Origin: an uncultured Lachnospiraceae bacterium
Lineage (GTDB): Bacteria > Bacillota > Clostridia > Lachnospirales > Lachnospiraceae
Assembly (NCBI GenBank): GCA_902786365.1
Contig: CADACD010000022.1
Coordinates: 1-44,759, forward strand
DNA length: 44,759 bases
Direction: 5' to 3'
How positions within the stretch are numbered: the stretch's first letter is position 1; each line of letters begins with the position of its first letter. Of the stretch, positions 1 through 8,395 are shown piece by piece. Both the position numbers and the translations under genes were made by a program. The notes under the pieces were generated by a model. It ran no database searches. It had not been told where the DNA came from and was given only the letters and a program-made list of their open reading frames with translations.

Positions 1-13
1 AATTTTCTTTATT

Positions 14-691
14 ATGAGTAACAATTCCCTTTCATTCGAGTTTGCAAGCGGTGCTGACAGCACCCAAGTTCAAGAACAAGTTGTAAAAAGCTGCAGCTCT
101 AGCTTCTCCAATCTCAAAGAGGTTGTGGTTGATGTCGATGATGACGAGATCGACCTTGCTGACTTCAAGCATGACTACCGCACAGGTGAGCCTGCCCTGT
201 ATGTGGGTACTTATGCCAAGTACAATAACGGAGACTTGACAGGTATGTGGGTATCGCTGGCGCGGTGCTATGACTACGACGAGTTTATGAAGGTCTGCTA
301 CTTCCTACATCGTGACGAGGAGGACCCCGAGCTGATGTTCCAAGACTGCGACAATATTCCCGATTGCTGGTATAGCGAGTGTGGTCTCGATGAGGAGACT
401 TTCGACCTCATCAAGGCCTATGGCGAACTTGACGAGGATGAGCAGCGTGCATACGAGGCATTTCTGGACCTGCGATGCGAGGATGACTTGACAGTGGAAG
501 ACTTCCGTGAGAACTACTGCGGTGAGTGGCACAGTGAGGAAGAGTTCGCCGAGAATCTGATCGAGGAGCTTGGAATCCTTGACGAAGTGCCAGAACATCT
601 GCGCCGCTTCTTCGATATAGAGGCATACGCAGAGGAGCTATTCCGCTACGATTATGACTTTACAGATGGCTTTGTCTTCAGAGTGTGTTGA
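14..691 (+). CDS. ardA: ArdA-family antirestriction protein
   Basis: ArdA proteins are acidic mimics of bent B-form DNA that occupy type I restriction-modification complexes and protect incoming mobile DNA. The 225-residue product is rich in Asp and Glu and carries the family hallmark LYVGTYAKYNNG around residues 63-74, followed by the typical sequence around LHRDEEDPELMFQD. The family is usually about 165-180 aa; here a Ser- and Asp-rich N-terminal extension of about 60 residues precedes the core. The ATG at 14 is the first in-frame start visible, but only 13 bases of upstream sequence are in the window, so the promoter cannot be seen. A strong terminator follows. The family call is firm; whether it acts on the systems in this island or on those of other hosts is inference. 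Confidence 0.93.
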   Translation: MSNNSLSFEFASGADSTQVQEQVVKSCSSSFSNLKEVVVDVDDDEIDLADFKHDYRTGEPALYVGTYAKYNNGDLTGMWVSLARCYDYDEFMKVCYFLHRDEEDPELMFQDCDNIPDCWYSECGLDEETFDLIKAYGELDEDEQRAYEAFLDLRCEDDLTVEDFRENYCGEWHSEEEFAENLIEELGILDEVPEHLRRFFDIEAYAEELFRYDYDFTDGFVFRVC

Positions 692-710
692 TCTCACAAA
701 ACGCTGATGC

Positions 711-744
711 CGAGCCGCCTCACAAGGGCGGCTCAAGTTTTTTG
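711..744 (+). terminator. Rho-independent terminator after ardA
   Basis: GAGCCGCC (712-719) and GGCGGCTC (727-734) form a perfect 8-bp G+C-rich stem with a 7-nt loop, followed by six T residues at 738-743. It closes the ardA transcription unit and separates it from the WYL module. Confidence 0.9.
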
Positions 745-821
745 TTCTATTACTTTTATTTAAAAACAGATTGACATAAAGATGTTTTCATATACTTTTT
801 GTTTGTTGTCGAAATTATGAT

Positions 822-830
822 TAATTTTGC
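822..830 (+). promoter_or_regulatory. Promoter -7 box for the first WYL gene
   Basis: TAATTTTGC fits the Bacteroidota primary-sigma -7 consensus TAnnTTTG and lies 18 nt before the preferred start at 849. Unlike the other strong promoters in the window, no dyad is visible centred 19 nt upstream, so autoregulation of this WYL gene is not evident. Confidence 0.6.
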
Positions 831-848
831 AACAAAGATTTATTGCTT

Positions 849-1871
849 ATGTCTCAAAATAGGAAAGCATTACTACGATACCGAGTGCTTGATAAGTGTT
901 TTGCTGATAAGCACAACAAGTATTTCATCAATGACCTTGTTGAACGTGTCAATGATGCGCTTGAAGATGCAGCTATATTGCCAGTGTCTAAGCGGCAGAT
1001 ATATGCAGACATAGACTTTATGAAGAGTAGCGATGGATGGGAGGCTCCTATTGTTTCAATACAAGACGGCAAACGGAAGTACCTTAAATATTCTCAAGAT
1101 TTCTCCATTATGGAAACTCCAATAACGAGTACTGAGATGGAACAGCTTGAGAGCTTGATAACTTCATTATCGAGGCTACAGGGAATTCCTATGTATGACT
1201 GGATGGATGAGTTGCTGTCTAATTTACGTAAACGTTTTGGTGGAAGTAAAGAAGATTCAAATTTTATAGGTTTTGATCAGAATCGAGATTTGAAGGGATT
1301 GCGATATTTATCCGATTTAATCAATTTCACAATAACTCATCAAGCGGTTGTTATTGAATACCAGCCTTTTGGGAAAGACGTTCAACAATGGACTATTCAT
1401 CCATACTATTTGAAACAATATAATAACCGGTGGTTTTTGCTTGGTTATAACTCTAAGTATGATGATTTATCATTTATTGCTCTTGACAGGATTGAGTCAT
1501 TGTCAAAAGCCGATATCCCTTTCATAGAAAACAAGGATTTCGATTTTGAGAACTATTTTAAGAATATTATTGGTGTCTCAATCGAGGTGAATAAGATCAT
1601 TGAGCAAGTTTTATTAAAGTTTACACCTGATCGCTTGCCTTATGTCCTCTCAAAACCATTGCACAATTCACAAAAAATTGAAAATCGCCGTGAAGGAATT
1701 ATCTCAATAAAGGTAATTCCCAATAAGGAACTTATTTCAGAGCTTATTTGGTTCGGGAGCGATGTTGAAGTGCTAGCTCCAGACTCGTTAAGAAAAAAAA
1801 TAATACAAAAAATTGCAGAAATGCATAAAAAATATTTTGATGTGAAGAATGACTTCACAACAACTCCCTAA
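849..1871 (+). CDS. WYL-domain transcriptional regulator (module 1)
   Basis: 340-residue regulator with an N-terminal winged-helix region and a central WYL domain: IEYQPF at about 169-174, then the signature NNRWFLLGY with W195-F196-L197. WYL proteins such as BrxR and CapW repress defence operons and release DNA on sensing a nucleic-acid-like ligand. An in-frame TTG lies at 843, but ATG at 849 is better placed. The stop codon TAA forms part of the promoter box of the next operon, so the cognate operator lies inside the last codons of this gene. Matching operators occur at 1841-1859 and 5452-5470. That it represses the kinase pair and the PIF1 helicase is inferred from site position; the family assignment rests on the motif. 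Confidence 0.9.
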   Translation: MSQNRKALLRYRVLDKCFADKHNKYFINDLVERVNDALEDAAILPVSKRQIYADIDFMKSSDGWEAPIVSIQDGKRKYLKYSQDFSIMETPITSTEMEQLESLITSLSRLQGIPMYDWMDELLSNLRKRFGGSKEDSNFIGFDQNRDLKGLRYLSDLINFTITHQAVVIEYQPFGKDVQQWTIHPYYLKQYNNRWFLLGYNSKYDDLSFIALDRIESLSKADIPFIENKDFDFENYFKNIIGVSIEVNKIIEQVLLKFTPDRLPYVLSKPLHNSQKIENRREGIISIKVIPNKELISELIWFGSDVEVLAPDSLRKKIIQKIAEMHKKYFDVKNDFTTTP

Positions 1872-1877
1872 TTTTGC
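1841..1877 (+). promoter_or_regulatory. Operator-promoter O1 (TGTGAA-N7-TTCACA)
   Basis: A dyad with arms 1841-1846 and 1854-1859 is centred at 1850, exactly 19 nt upstream of the box TAATTTTGC at 1869-1877. It drives the kinase gene at 1903. The same core, differing at one position, recurs at 5452-5472. The dyad covers roughly the -40 to -20 region and would block polymerase when occupied. Assignment to the WYL protein encoded just upstream is inference. Confidence 0.75.
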
Positions 1878-1902
1878 CGTCGAAAACTAAAAACAAAAAA
1901 CT

Positions 1903-4344
1903 ATGCAGACAGCAAACAACACCAACAACTACACAGTAGAAGGCCTCGTCGCCAAGTATCGCAATTTTGTAATGGAACATTGCCCAAAAACTTATGAGGT
2001 CTTTGATTATGTAGATGAGAAAGGTAGATTTCATGCAGAAGATGCTTACATACCTGTATCACCTGATGCAAATGCAGAAGAGCAACTACTTGCAGTTGTT
2101 TACGCTTCTGTTGCAGGTAAAAATGCTAATACTGAAATCGTTGAAGCTTTGTCAAAGTATTCTGACAAGTTCTGTGAGGAAGCACTTCAAGAAGATGAAT
2201 TCTCATACTTGTGCTCTAATTTTAGTGAATTTGTTTCGTACACTTTTGATCATAAATCAGAGTGGTTTATGAGAAGTTCTACCGAGATAGGACTATCAAA
2301 AGAAAGGCTTAGGCTTGTTAATGAGTTTATCCATCCCCAAAATGGATCAACAGTATTCATCGCTGATACAGAACATTGTGAGCAAGCCATACAATTTCCT
2401 GGGTGTGTAATAAAAGGCTTTACTGGTTGGAGCTATAACCATAAAGAGGTTTGGGCACTGGGTGAAATACGAATGTTTGCAGCAGACATCAAGTCTGAGA
2501 TCGTAGCAGGAGAGGAAGTAAACGAAAAATACACTTATCAATTACCTCCAAAAGGCAGTGTTGACTACTTAATATTCCGCAACTGCGAAAACAAATATTT
2601 TGCTCAACAAATATTTGGAACTGAATGTTCAGATATTAATGCATTATATGATCTTCTCAAGCCTGAGGGAAAGATGATTTTATTTGCAGAACGGAAGCGT
2701 GAGTTAGCTGGTAAAGGAGATGACGAATTGCATAATTTCATAAAACGCATAGTTAAAGATAAGACGGTTGAAGCAATTGTCTCATATGAAGACAAGCATC
2801 TTTTTCTTAGAAATAGAAAGGATGAGTACATCTTGCTTGTAATTAGCAAGTCTCCATGCACAAAGTTTTTGGTGAAAAATGAAATTACATCTTTTTGCCA
2901 AGAATTTGATATGACATATCTAGATGATGAAATTCTATGGCCAGGTTACTATGCAGCACAGCGACCACAAAATGGCATTCCTCTTTCTAATATTGTCTCG
3001 CTAAAAGAACTAAGAAAGGGCAAAACTCTTTTTCAAGAAAACGAAAAAGGTGATTGGATTCTACCTGAGTCTATGGCTAATGTTCCTGTAGCTGTACCAG
3101 CTATTATGACTAAGGAATATAAAGATGCTAATCTTAATATGACCAAACTATGGTCAGCATCAGATCCTTCTTTAGAGAATTGGGAAGATGAGATTCGACT
3201 AATAGATAAACCATGCGTTCTTTTATATGGTAAAAATGACAAGTGTGTCATCGGATACATCAATGAGACTCATGATGAAGGAATGGCTACGTTGGATTCT
3301 GTAATCTGTCTTCAGCCAAATGAAGGTGTTGATGTCAGATATGTTGCGACCTTACTTCTTTTACCAGAAGTAAAAGACCAAATAATATCTATCTGTAGTG
3401 GAGAAGTTAACGAGAGGATTTTTAGTGTGATTTTTGACAAGGTTATTGTTCCTAATCACACAGACAAAGAACGTTTTGCTTTTTTAGCTGAAGCAAACTA
3501 TAATGCTTTGATTTCTTCTCAGGAAGAAATGAAAAAGAATCAAGAGAACTATATTTTGGCAGTAAGAATGCGTAAACATGCCTTAAGTCAATCGCTATCT
3601 TCTATGAATGAGTGCTTCACATCATTGAACAAATATCGCCTGCACAATGGAGGTAAATTGTTTGATTTAGATAAGATCACGCCAATAACTGATGATACTG
3701 TAAAAACTTCTTTCGATTTTTTGTCAACAAAATTTGCCGAGATGATGCCATTGGTTGATCGTCTTGCAGATATTGAATATAGTTTTGGCGCTCCTGAATG
3801 GATTGATCCAGAACAATTCATTGAAAATTATATTACTCAAAATTGTGGTGGTTGGTTGTCATTCAAAGCTATTATGTCTTGGGAAAAAGGTGATAATAGA
3901 ATTAAGAATGATATGAGAGACCCTGAATCGGGTGAAATTGTTATTCACAAAGGAGACGCAATCAGTAAACTCCATTTCCCTCCAAAAGCTCTAAACCAAG
4001 TCCTTGAAAACATTATATCAAATGCAAAAGAACATGGTTTCACAGATAGAAATCGTGAAGATTATCAAATTCGTTTTTCTTGGCACGAAGAAGGAACAAA
4101 TCTTGTTGTTGAAATTGAAAACAATGGAGCACCAATACCCAATGATTACAGCACATCAAAATTGTTAGAGTATGGTGTCTCAAGTAAGTTGCATGAAAAT
4201 GGTCACAATGGCATTGGTTGCAATGAAATTGACAACATAATGCATCGTTATAATGGTGGGGTTGAAATCATTTCATCTCCTGACAAGGAATATACTGTAA
4301 AGTATATCCTTACGTTTAAGTCAAATACAATTATAAGTTTCTAA
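1903..4344 (+). CDS. Restriction-subunit-like sensor histidine kinase (degenerate HsdM + HsdS-like + DHp + HATPase)
   Basis: 813-residue protein with an unusual architecture. The C-terminus is a clear histidine-kinase ATPase: N box SNAKEHG (N707), G1 box NNGAPIP (G742) and G2 box GHNGIG (767-772). Just before it, RMRKHALSQSLSSM places His559 as a plausible phospho-acceptor in a DHp helix. The N-terminal half instead resembles type I restriction subunits. A region with the layout of HsdM (LVNEFIHPQNGSTVFIAD, later LLKPEGKMILFAERK) lacks the Gly-rich SAM motif and NPPY. It is followed by an HsdS-like target-recognition and spacer region (IPLSNIVSLKEL, then RYVATLLLLPEVKDQII, then a KVIVPN segment). 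The response regulator follows 13 nt downstream. I infer a kinase whose input is DNA or its methylation state. The kinase domain is firm; the restriction-like half is pattern recognition. Confidence 0.75.
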   Translation: MQTANNTNNYTVEGLVAKYRNFVMEHCPKTYEVFDYVDEKGRFHAEDAYIPVSPDANAEEQLLAVVYASVAGKNANTEIVEALSKYSDKFCEEALQEDEFSYLCSNFSEFVSYTFDHKSEWFMRSSTEIGLSKERLRLVNEFIHPQNGSTVFIADTEHCEQAIQFPGCVIKGFTGWSYNHKEVWALGEIRMFAADIKSEIVAGEEVNEKYTYQLPPKGSVDYLIFRNCENKYFAQQIFGTECSDINALYDLLKPEGKMILFAERKRELAGKGDDELHNFIKRIVKDKTVEAIVSYEDKHLFLRNRKDEYILLVISKSPCTKFLVKNEITSFCQEFDMTYLDDEILWPGYYAAQRPQNGIPLSNIVSLKELRKGKTLFQENEKGDWILPESMANVPVAVPAIMTKEYKDANLNMTKLWSASDPSLENWEDEIRLIDKPCVLLYGKNDKCVIGYINETHDEGMATLDSVICLQPNEGVDVRYVATLLLLPEVKDQIISICSGEVNERIFSVIFDKVIVPNHTDKERFAFLAEANYNALISSQEEMKKNQENYILAVRMRKHALSQSLSSMNECFTSLNKYRLHNGGKLFDLDKITPITDDTVKTSFDFLSTKFAEMMPLVDRLADIEYSFGAPEWIDPEQFIENYITQNCGGWLSFKAIMSWEKGDNRIKNDMRDPESGEIVIHKGDAISKLHFPPKALNQVLENIISNAKEHGFTDRNREDYQIRFSWHEEGTNLVVEIENNGAPIPNDYSTSKLLEYGVSSKLHENGHNGIGCNEIDNIMHRYNGGVEIISSPDKEYTVKYILTFKSNTIISF

Positions 4345-4357
4345 TAATAAAACAAGT

Positions 4358-5413
4358 ATGAAACATTACGATTTAATCCAAGTTCTATGGGTTGAAGATG
4401 ACAAATCAATAATCAATCAGCTCAAAAAAAATGCTTTTTATTCTGGGCTTCAATTAGTTGCATATCCATGTTGGGATGATGCCAAAGAGGCACTTGAGAG
4501 TGATTATGATCGCTGGTCTGCTATCATTCTTGATGCTAAGTGTAAACACCATCGTGATAGCGCTGATAGTGCAATTGTGTTTTTGCGCGAAGCACTCAAG
4601 GATATTTCGGTTCTTGCCGAGAAAAAAGACCGCGTAATCCCATGGTATGTGCTCACAGGAGGTGACACTAGCGAAATTTCGGACAGCATTAATGATGAAC
4701 GCGAAAAATGGGATAAAGATTGGACAGACTCTACGAATAAAAAGTATTACTCTAAGAACACTGATACTGAAATGCTCTATAATCGCATCAGGTATCATGC
4801 AAATGTATCACCACGTCTTCAGATCCATAAATTATACCAAAAAGTGTTTGATGCAATAGTAGAATGTGGTATCGATGATGAGGCTTGTAACAACATTGAA
4901 GATTTGCTTGTTCCAATTCATTTTCCAGAGGAAATTGAGAATAAGGATTTTAATGATAAGTTCAAAAAGGCAAGAATAATTCTTGAGAATATTTTCAGAA
5001 ATATGTCGACTTATGGCATTTTACCTGATTGGGGGAAAAACATAAATGTACGTTGGTCAAGTTGTATTCTATCTGGAAAACCAGCAGTAAAATATATCAA
5101 AGATGGTGATGATATTGTTGTGATAGAGGCAAAAGAACCAATATTGCCTGTGGCGTTATATGATGTTGTTCGCTTAATGGCCAACATTCTGCCAGCTGAT
5201 GTACATGCAAAGAGCAGTGATGCCAACTCAGTAAATCTTCCTGATTACATAAACAGCGTTGACGGCTCAACTTATTTACTTAAGAGCATTGCACTTCAAT
5301 TATGTGACTTAATTCTATGGTATCGTAATTATCTTAGAGATCATAAAGATAAGGAACAGAATGCATTGAAGTACGAAATCAAGGAGCCAAAGTATCTCAA
5401 CTTAAGGAAATAG
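4358..5413 (+). CDS. Response regulator paired with the restriction-like kinase
   Basis: 351 residues. The first ~120 form a receiver domain: LWVEDD gives the acidic pair D14-D15, AIILDAKC gives the phospho-acceptor Asp59, and VLTGG matches the Thr/Ser position after beta-4. No DNA-binding domain is recognisable in the remaining ~230 residues, which are mostly helical (residues about 150-350) and could be an effector or an interaction domain. The gene starts 13 nt after the kinase and is co-transcribed. An operator-nested terminator closes the operon at 5446-5481. The receiver call is good; the output function is unknown. Confidence 0.75.
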   Translation: MKHYDLIQVLWVEDDKSIINQLKKNAFYSGLQLVAYPCWDDAKEALESDYDRWSAIILDAKCKHHRDSADSAIVFLREALKDISVLAEKKDRVIPWYVLTGGDTSEISDSINDEREKWDKDWTDSTNKKYYSKNTDTEMLYNRIRYHANVSPRLQIHKLYQKVFDAIVECGIDDEACNNIEDLLVPIHFPEEIENKDFNDKFKKARIILENIFRNMSTYGILPDWGKNINVRWSSCILSGKPAVKYIKDGDDIVVIEAKEPILPVALYDVVRLMANILPADVHAKSSDANSVNLPDYINSVDGSTYLLKSIALQLCDLILWYRNYLRDHKDKEQNALKYEIKEPKYLNLRK

Positions 5414-5445
5414 AATTCTTTTTTTGAAAAAAACATTTTATTTTT

Positions 5446-5481
5446 CTCAGTTGTGAATAATGACTTCACAACTGAGTTTTT
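5446..5481 (+). terminator. Terminator hairpin containing operator O2
   Basis: CTCAGTTGTGA (5446-5456) and TCACAACTGAG (5466-5476) are perfectly complementary over 11 bp and are followed by TTTTT at 5477-5481. It ends the kinase/response-regulator operon while its inner part is the operator of the next promoter. Confidence 0.7.
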
Positions 5482-5488
5482 ACTTTGC
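5452..5488 (+). promoter_or_regulatory. Operator-promoter O2 (TGTGAA-N7-TTCACA)
   Basis: The dyad core at 5452-5470 matches O1 except for one spacer base and is centred at 5461, again 19 nt before the box TTACTTTGC (5480-5488). The PIF1 helicase ATG lies 24 nt further on. Shared half-sites with O1 suggest the same WYL regulator controls both units. Confidence 0.75.
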
Positions 5489-5512
5489 CAGCGATAATAA
5501 AAACAGTGAACT

Positions 5513-7576
5513 ATGGCAAAGAACAAAACCAATCAAGAGACTCTCAACAAGGAGCAACAAAAGGCCTTTGAGCTTGTGAAGAACACCAACAGCAGCCTTT
5601 TTATTACCGGTAAAGCAGGTACTGGCAAGACTACTTTTGTGAAGCGCATTCAGGAAGAAATCAATAAAACTTTCTTGGTTCTTGCTCCAACTGGCATTGC
5701 TGCGCTCAAAGTTGGGGGGCAGACTATTCACTCGGTCTTCCGTTTTCCATTTGACGTGATTACTCCAGAAACCAGACTTTGGGAAGACCAAAAATCAAAT
5801 CCAGGTCGATATCAGAGGACAAAGAATCTCTTGAAATTGGTTGACGCAATAATTGTTGATGAGGTTTCAATGGTCCGTTGTGATATTGTTGATGCAATGG
5901 ACCGCATTCTTCGCCATGTGATGAGCACATACCAGCCATTTGGTGGCAAGCAGGTTATCTTTGTTGGCGATCTGTGCCAGCTTCCACCTGTTGTAAAGAG
6001 AGAAGATGCAATAATTCTTTCAAGATATTATGGTGGTGTGTCACCATTCTTTTACAAAGCTCATGTTATCAAAAGAATGAATCTTCCTAAGATCGAGTTT
6101 AGGAAAGTATATCGCCAAACAGATAGCGAGTTCATTAACTTGCTCAATAAGATGCGCTCAGGCAAAGTGTCGCTTCGTGACCTTGAATTGATAAACAAAA
6201 ATGTTGGTGCTCCAAAGGACTCTGACGACTATTTTGTTACTTTGACAACAAGGAACCATGTGGCAAGTGACATTAATTATGAGATGCTTGCCAAACTTGA
6301 CGGCGAGGAACACATCTATGAGGGTATTACCTCTGGCAATTTCAAAAAGAGCGATTGTCCAGTTCCCATGACATTAAGGCTCAAAGTAGGTGCTCAGGTT
6401 ATCATTTGCCGCAATAAGTGTGTTGATGGATGTGTTAACGGAACTATTGCTAAAGTTATTGAACTCGGCGATGATTATATAAGAATTGCTCTTCAAGACG
6501 GTCGAGAGGAATATGTTGCACCTGCCACCTGGACAAACTATGAAAAAGTAGTAAATGAAGAGACCGACGAAATTGAGAATCGTGAGGTTGGTAGTTTCAT
6601 TCAATTCCCTTTAAAACTTGCATGGGCTATAACTATTCACAAATCTCAAGGAATGACATTTGACCGTATGCACTTTGACCTTTCGGGTGGTGTGTTTGCT
6701 AGTGGTCAAACTTATGTTGCAATAAGCCGTATGCGTTCGTTAGATGGTCTAACACTAAGCAGTGCTATAATGCCTCATCACATCATGGTTAATCCTGAGG
6801 TAACAGAGTTCTATAAAACCCTTAATGACTATGCAGTTATAGATGATGAGTTGGAAACAGGAACTGCAATCAAGCAATATCTTGATGCAAAGGATTTTGA
6901 TGGAGCAACAAGAGTATGCCTGAATGCAGCTATTGCAAAGGCACATAATGGTGATATGCGAAATGCAGCTCTGATGCTTAAGAGAATGTTTGACGTTATG
7001 CTCGATGACGATTGCTTATTAGGAATGACTGGAGATGAGGTCTTGTTAAACAATGAGACCACGACCTCTAACTTTATAAATGCTGCCTTCTGTCTATATG
7101 GTAACAGATTTGATGAGGCTGTAGTATATGCCGATAAGGTTTTGGCTAGTCGCATGTGTCCAGAGGCAATGTTTGTCAAAGCACGTGCTTTGTATGCTCT
7201 TGGTAAATATGATGAAGCAAATGATGCATATTTTGTGCTTGAAATGACTTCAAATACCAAGTCGAGCAAAATTATTGATCAAAAGCAGTACTTATTTATG
7301 GCTAAGCTTAATGAAAAGCTGGGCAACTCTAATGTTGAAATCTGCAAGAAGCTTATTAAGCTCTGTCCAGAATGTGTTAATGCTTATGCAATTATGCGCC
7401 GTGAAGCAATTAAAGATGGTAAGCAGATTGATGCAAATGGCGACTTGTTTAGATTATTTAATGACACCACGATTTCAGACGAGGAGTTTGTTAATGTGCT
7501 TATCCAAGCCGATAGTAGAGAACTTATTAAACTAAGAAGCAAAGTAAGCCATTTGTGGCCTAAGGCTGCAGCATAA
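5513..7576 (+). CDS. PIF1-like superfamily 1B helicase with C-terminal helical repeats
   Basis: 687 residues. The helicase core spans roughly 1-440: Walker A GKAGTGKTT (33-41), motif Ia APTGIAALKVGG, Walker B VDEVSM (D116-E117), GDLCQLPPV, and the C-terminal ITIHKSQGMTFDR with YVAISRMRSLDGL. This is the layout of PIF1/RecD-like 5'-3' helicases that unwind stalled forks, G-quadruplexes and R-loops. The last ~240 residues are alpha-helical with TPR-like spacing (for example AFCLYGNRFDEAVVYADKVL and ALYALGKYDEANDAYFVLE), suggesting a protein partner. It has its own operator-promoter of the module 1 class, so it probably belongs to the same response. A role in defence is inferred. Confidence 0.88.
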   Translation: MAKNKTNQETLNKEQQKAFELVKNTNSSLFITGKAGTGKTTFVKRIQEEINKTFLVLAPTGIAALKVGGQTIHSVFRFPFDVITPETRLWEDQKSNPGRYQRTKNLLKLVDAIIVDEVSMVRCDIVDAMDRILRHVMSTYQPFGGKQVIFVGDLCQLPPVVKREDAIILSRYYGGVSPFFYKAHVIKRMNLPKIEFRKVYRQTDSEFINLLNKMRSGKVSLRDLELINKNVGAPKDSDDYFVTLTTRNHVASDINYEMLAKLDGEEHIYEGITSGNFKKSDCPVPMTLRLKVGAQVIICRNKCVDGCVNGTIAKVIELGDDYIRIALQDGREEYVAPATWTNYEKVVNEETDEIENREVGSFIQFPLKLAWAITIHKSQGMTFDRMHFDLSGGVFASGQTYVAISRMRSLDGLTLSSAIMPHHIMVNPEVTEFYKTLNDYAVIDDELETGTAIKQYLDAKDFDGATRVCLNAAIAKAHNGDMRNAALMLKRMFDVMLDDDCLLGMTGDEVLLNNETTTSNFINAAFCLYGNRFDEAVVYADKVLASRMCPEAMFVKARALYALGKYDEANDAYFVLEMTSNTKSSKIIDQKQYLFMAKLNEKLGNSNVEICKKLIKLCPECVNAYAIMRREAIKDGKQIDANGDLFRLFNDTTISDEEFVNVLIQADSRELIKLRSKVSHLWPKAAA

Positions 7577-7594
7577 TGTTGAACATTCAAATGA

Positions 7595-7849
7595 TTAAAC
7601 AAGATACTGTGTTGTCATTATTATCACCTCAAATTCACTATACCCTTTTTGGGAGAGAATAGACTCGTCATGGTTTAGTTCATCGCATAATGAGATTGCG
7701 GTTTGCTTGTCTTCAAATATCATTGCATCTAAAGGCTCAAAAGCGACAATAGTATTGAGAGCAAAAGGGACTCCTTCCTCTCTTGCTATTCCTTTGTAAT
7801 AGAAAACCACATCAGAGTTTTCCAATAGATGCGTTCTAAGTATATACAT
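7595..7849 (-). CDS. Small hypothetical protein, convergent with the PIF1 gene
   Basis: 84 residues, no recognised domain, no signal peptide or membrane segment. The sequence is of normal composition (FALNTIVAFEPLDAMIFED, then ISLCDELNHDE), and the frame is on the strand opposite to its neighbours with its own upstream promoter box at 8060-8052, which argues for a real gene. It ends 18 nt from the stop of the helicase gene. Function unknown. Confidence 0.5.
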   Translation of the reverse strand: MYILRTHLLENSDVVFYYKGIAREEGVPFALNTIVAFEPLDAMIFEDKQTAISLCDELNHDESILSQKGYSEFEVIIMTTQYLV

Positions 7850-8060
7850 GGCTTAAAAAAGAAACCTTTGGCAAGTGAGCGTGAGTGATCGTACAGGGGC
7901 ATCAGTAGCCAAGATTCGTGCAGCACGCAGCACTTGCCAATCAAATGGATGGAAGGGCTAGCTTTTCGTAAGGACAACCGAGAAACGTGCGCACTTTCGG
8001 CTGACGATTTTCGTGCAGAATCCTTTGCCCCATCCAAGTTAGGTTTCCGATGCAAAGTTA
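7850..8060 (-). promoter_or_regulatory. Promoter and long structured leader of the small minus-strand gene
   Basis: Read on the minus strand, TAACTTTGC (8060-8052) fits the TAnnTTTGC box, implying a leader of about 195 nt before the ATG at 7849. Within it, TTGGCAAGTG (7868-7877) and CACTTGCCAA (7931-7940) form a perfect 10-bp inverted repeat 53 nt apart, the inner arm ending about 18 nt before the start codon. No coding frame of convincing composition is present here. The leader could be a cis-regulatory RNA; no riboswitch class is recognised. Confidence 0.4.
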
Positions 8061-8139
8061 CTGCCGTTCACATCGCCCCACAACCGACTAAAGATTGCAT
8101 TTTCAATATTTTCAAAAAAAATCAACTTTTTTCATTAGT

Positions 8140-8176
8140 TGTACCGAGTTATGGTACACCATCTTATTATCTTTGC
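8140..8176 (+). promoter_or_regulatory. Operator-promoter O5 (TGTACC-N7-GGTACA)
   Basis: Perfect 6-bp arms at 8140-8145 and 8153-8158 are centred at 8149, 19 nt before the box TATCTTTGC (8168-8176), the geometry seen at O1-O4. The half-site differs from both WYL classes, and no regulator gene that obviously matches it lies next to it. It would drive the candidate RNA at about 8180 and the methyltransferase operon. Confidence 0.65.
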
Positions 8177-8177
8177 A

Positions 8178-8380
8178 TAGAGATTGCTTTTTGAAAAGTT
8201 TTCAACAATTCACTCCATATGTTTGCAATCAAGGTTAGAATTGCGTAAATTTGCAATCTCTATGGGAGGATACTCCTAAATCCTGATAAAAGACCGATAA
8301 GATTAAACGTATTACAAACTCCTTTGTAGTGAAAAAAGGCTTTGGTCGGCTTTCAGGCACTACATTGGAGTTTTGTTTTT
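8178..8380 (+). ncRNA. Candidate structured RNA or attenuated leader
   Basis: Between promoter O5 and the methyltransferase there are about 360 nt with no substantial gene. CATAGAGATTGC (8176-8187) pairs perfectly with GCAATCTCTATG (8253-8264). A 16-nt stem with two mismatches (8316-8331 with 8358-8373) is followed by GTTTTT, resembling an intrinsic terminator. Together they would delimit a ~200-nt RNA or an attenuator controlling read-through into the operon. No known RNA family is recognised. Structure is seen; function is inferred. Confidence 0.45.
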
Positions 8381-8395
8381 AAGATATATTGAACA

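Noticed and set aside
843-848. TTG start adding two residues to the first WYL protein
   Set aside because: ATG at 849 is a better codon and gives a normal N-terminus; the extra residues add nothing conserved.
7934-8194. 86-codon frame on the plus strand between the small minus-strand gene and O5
   Set aside because: Composition is not protein-like, it covers the minus-strand promoter and operator O5, and nothing in it resembles a known domain.
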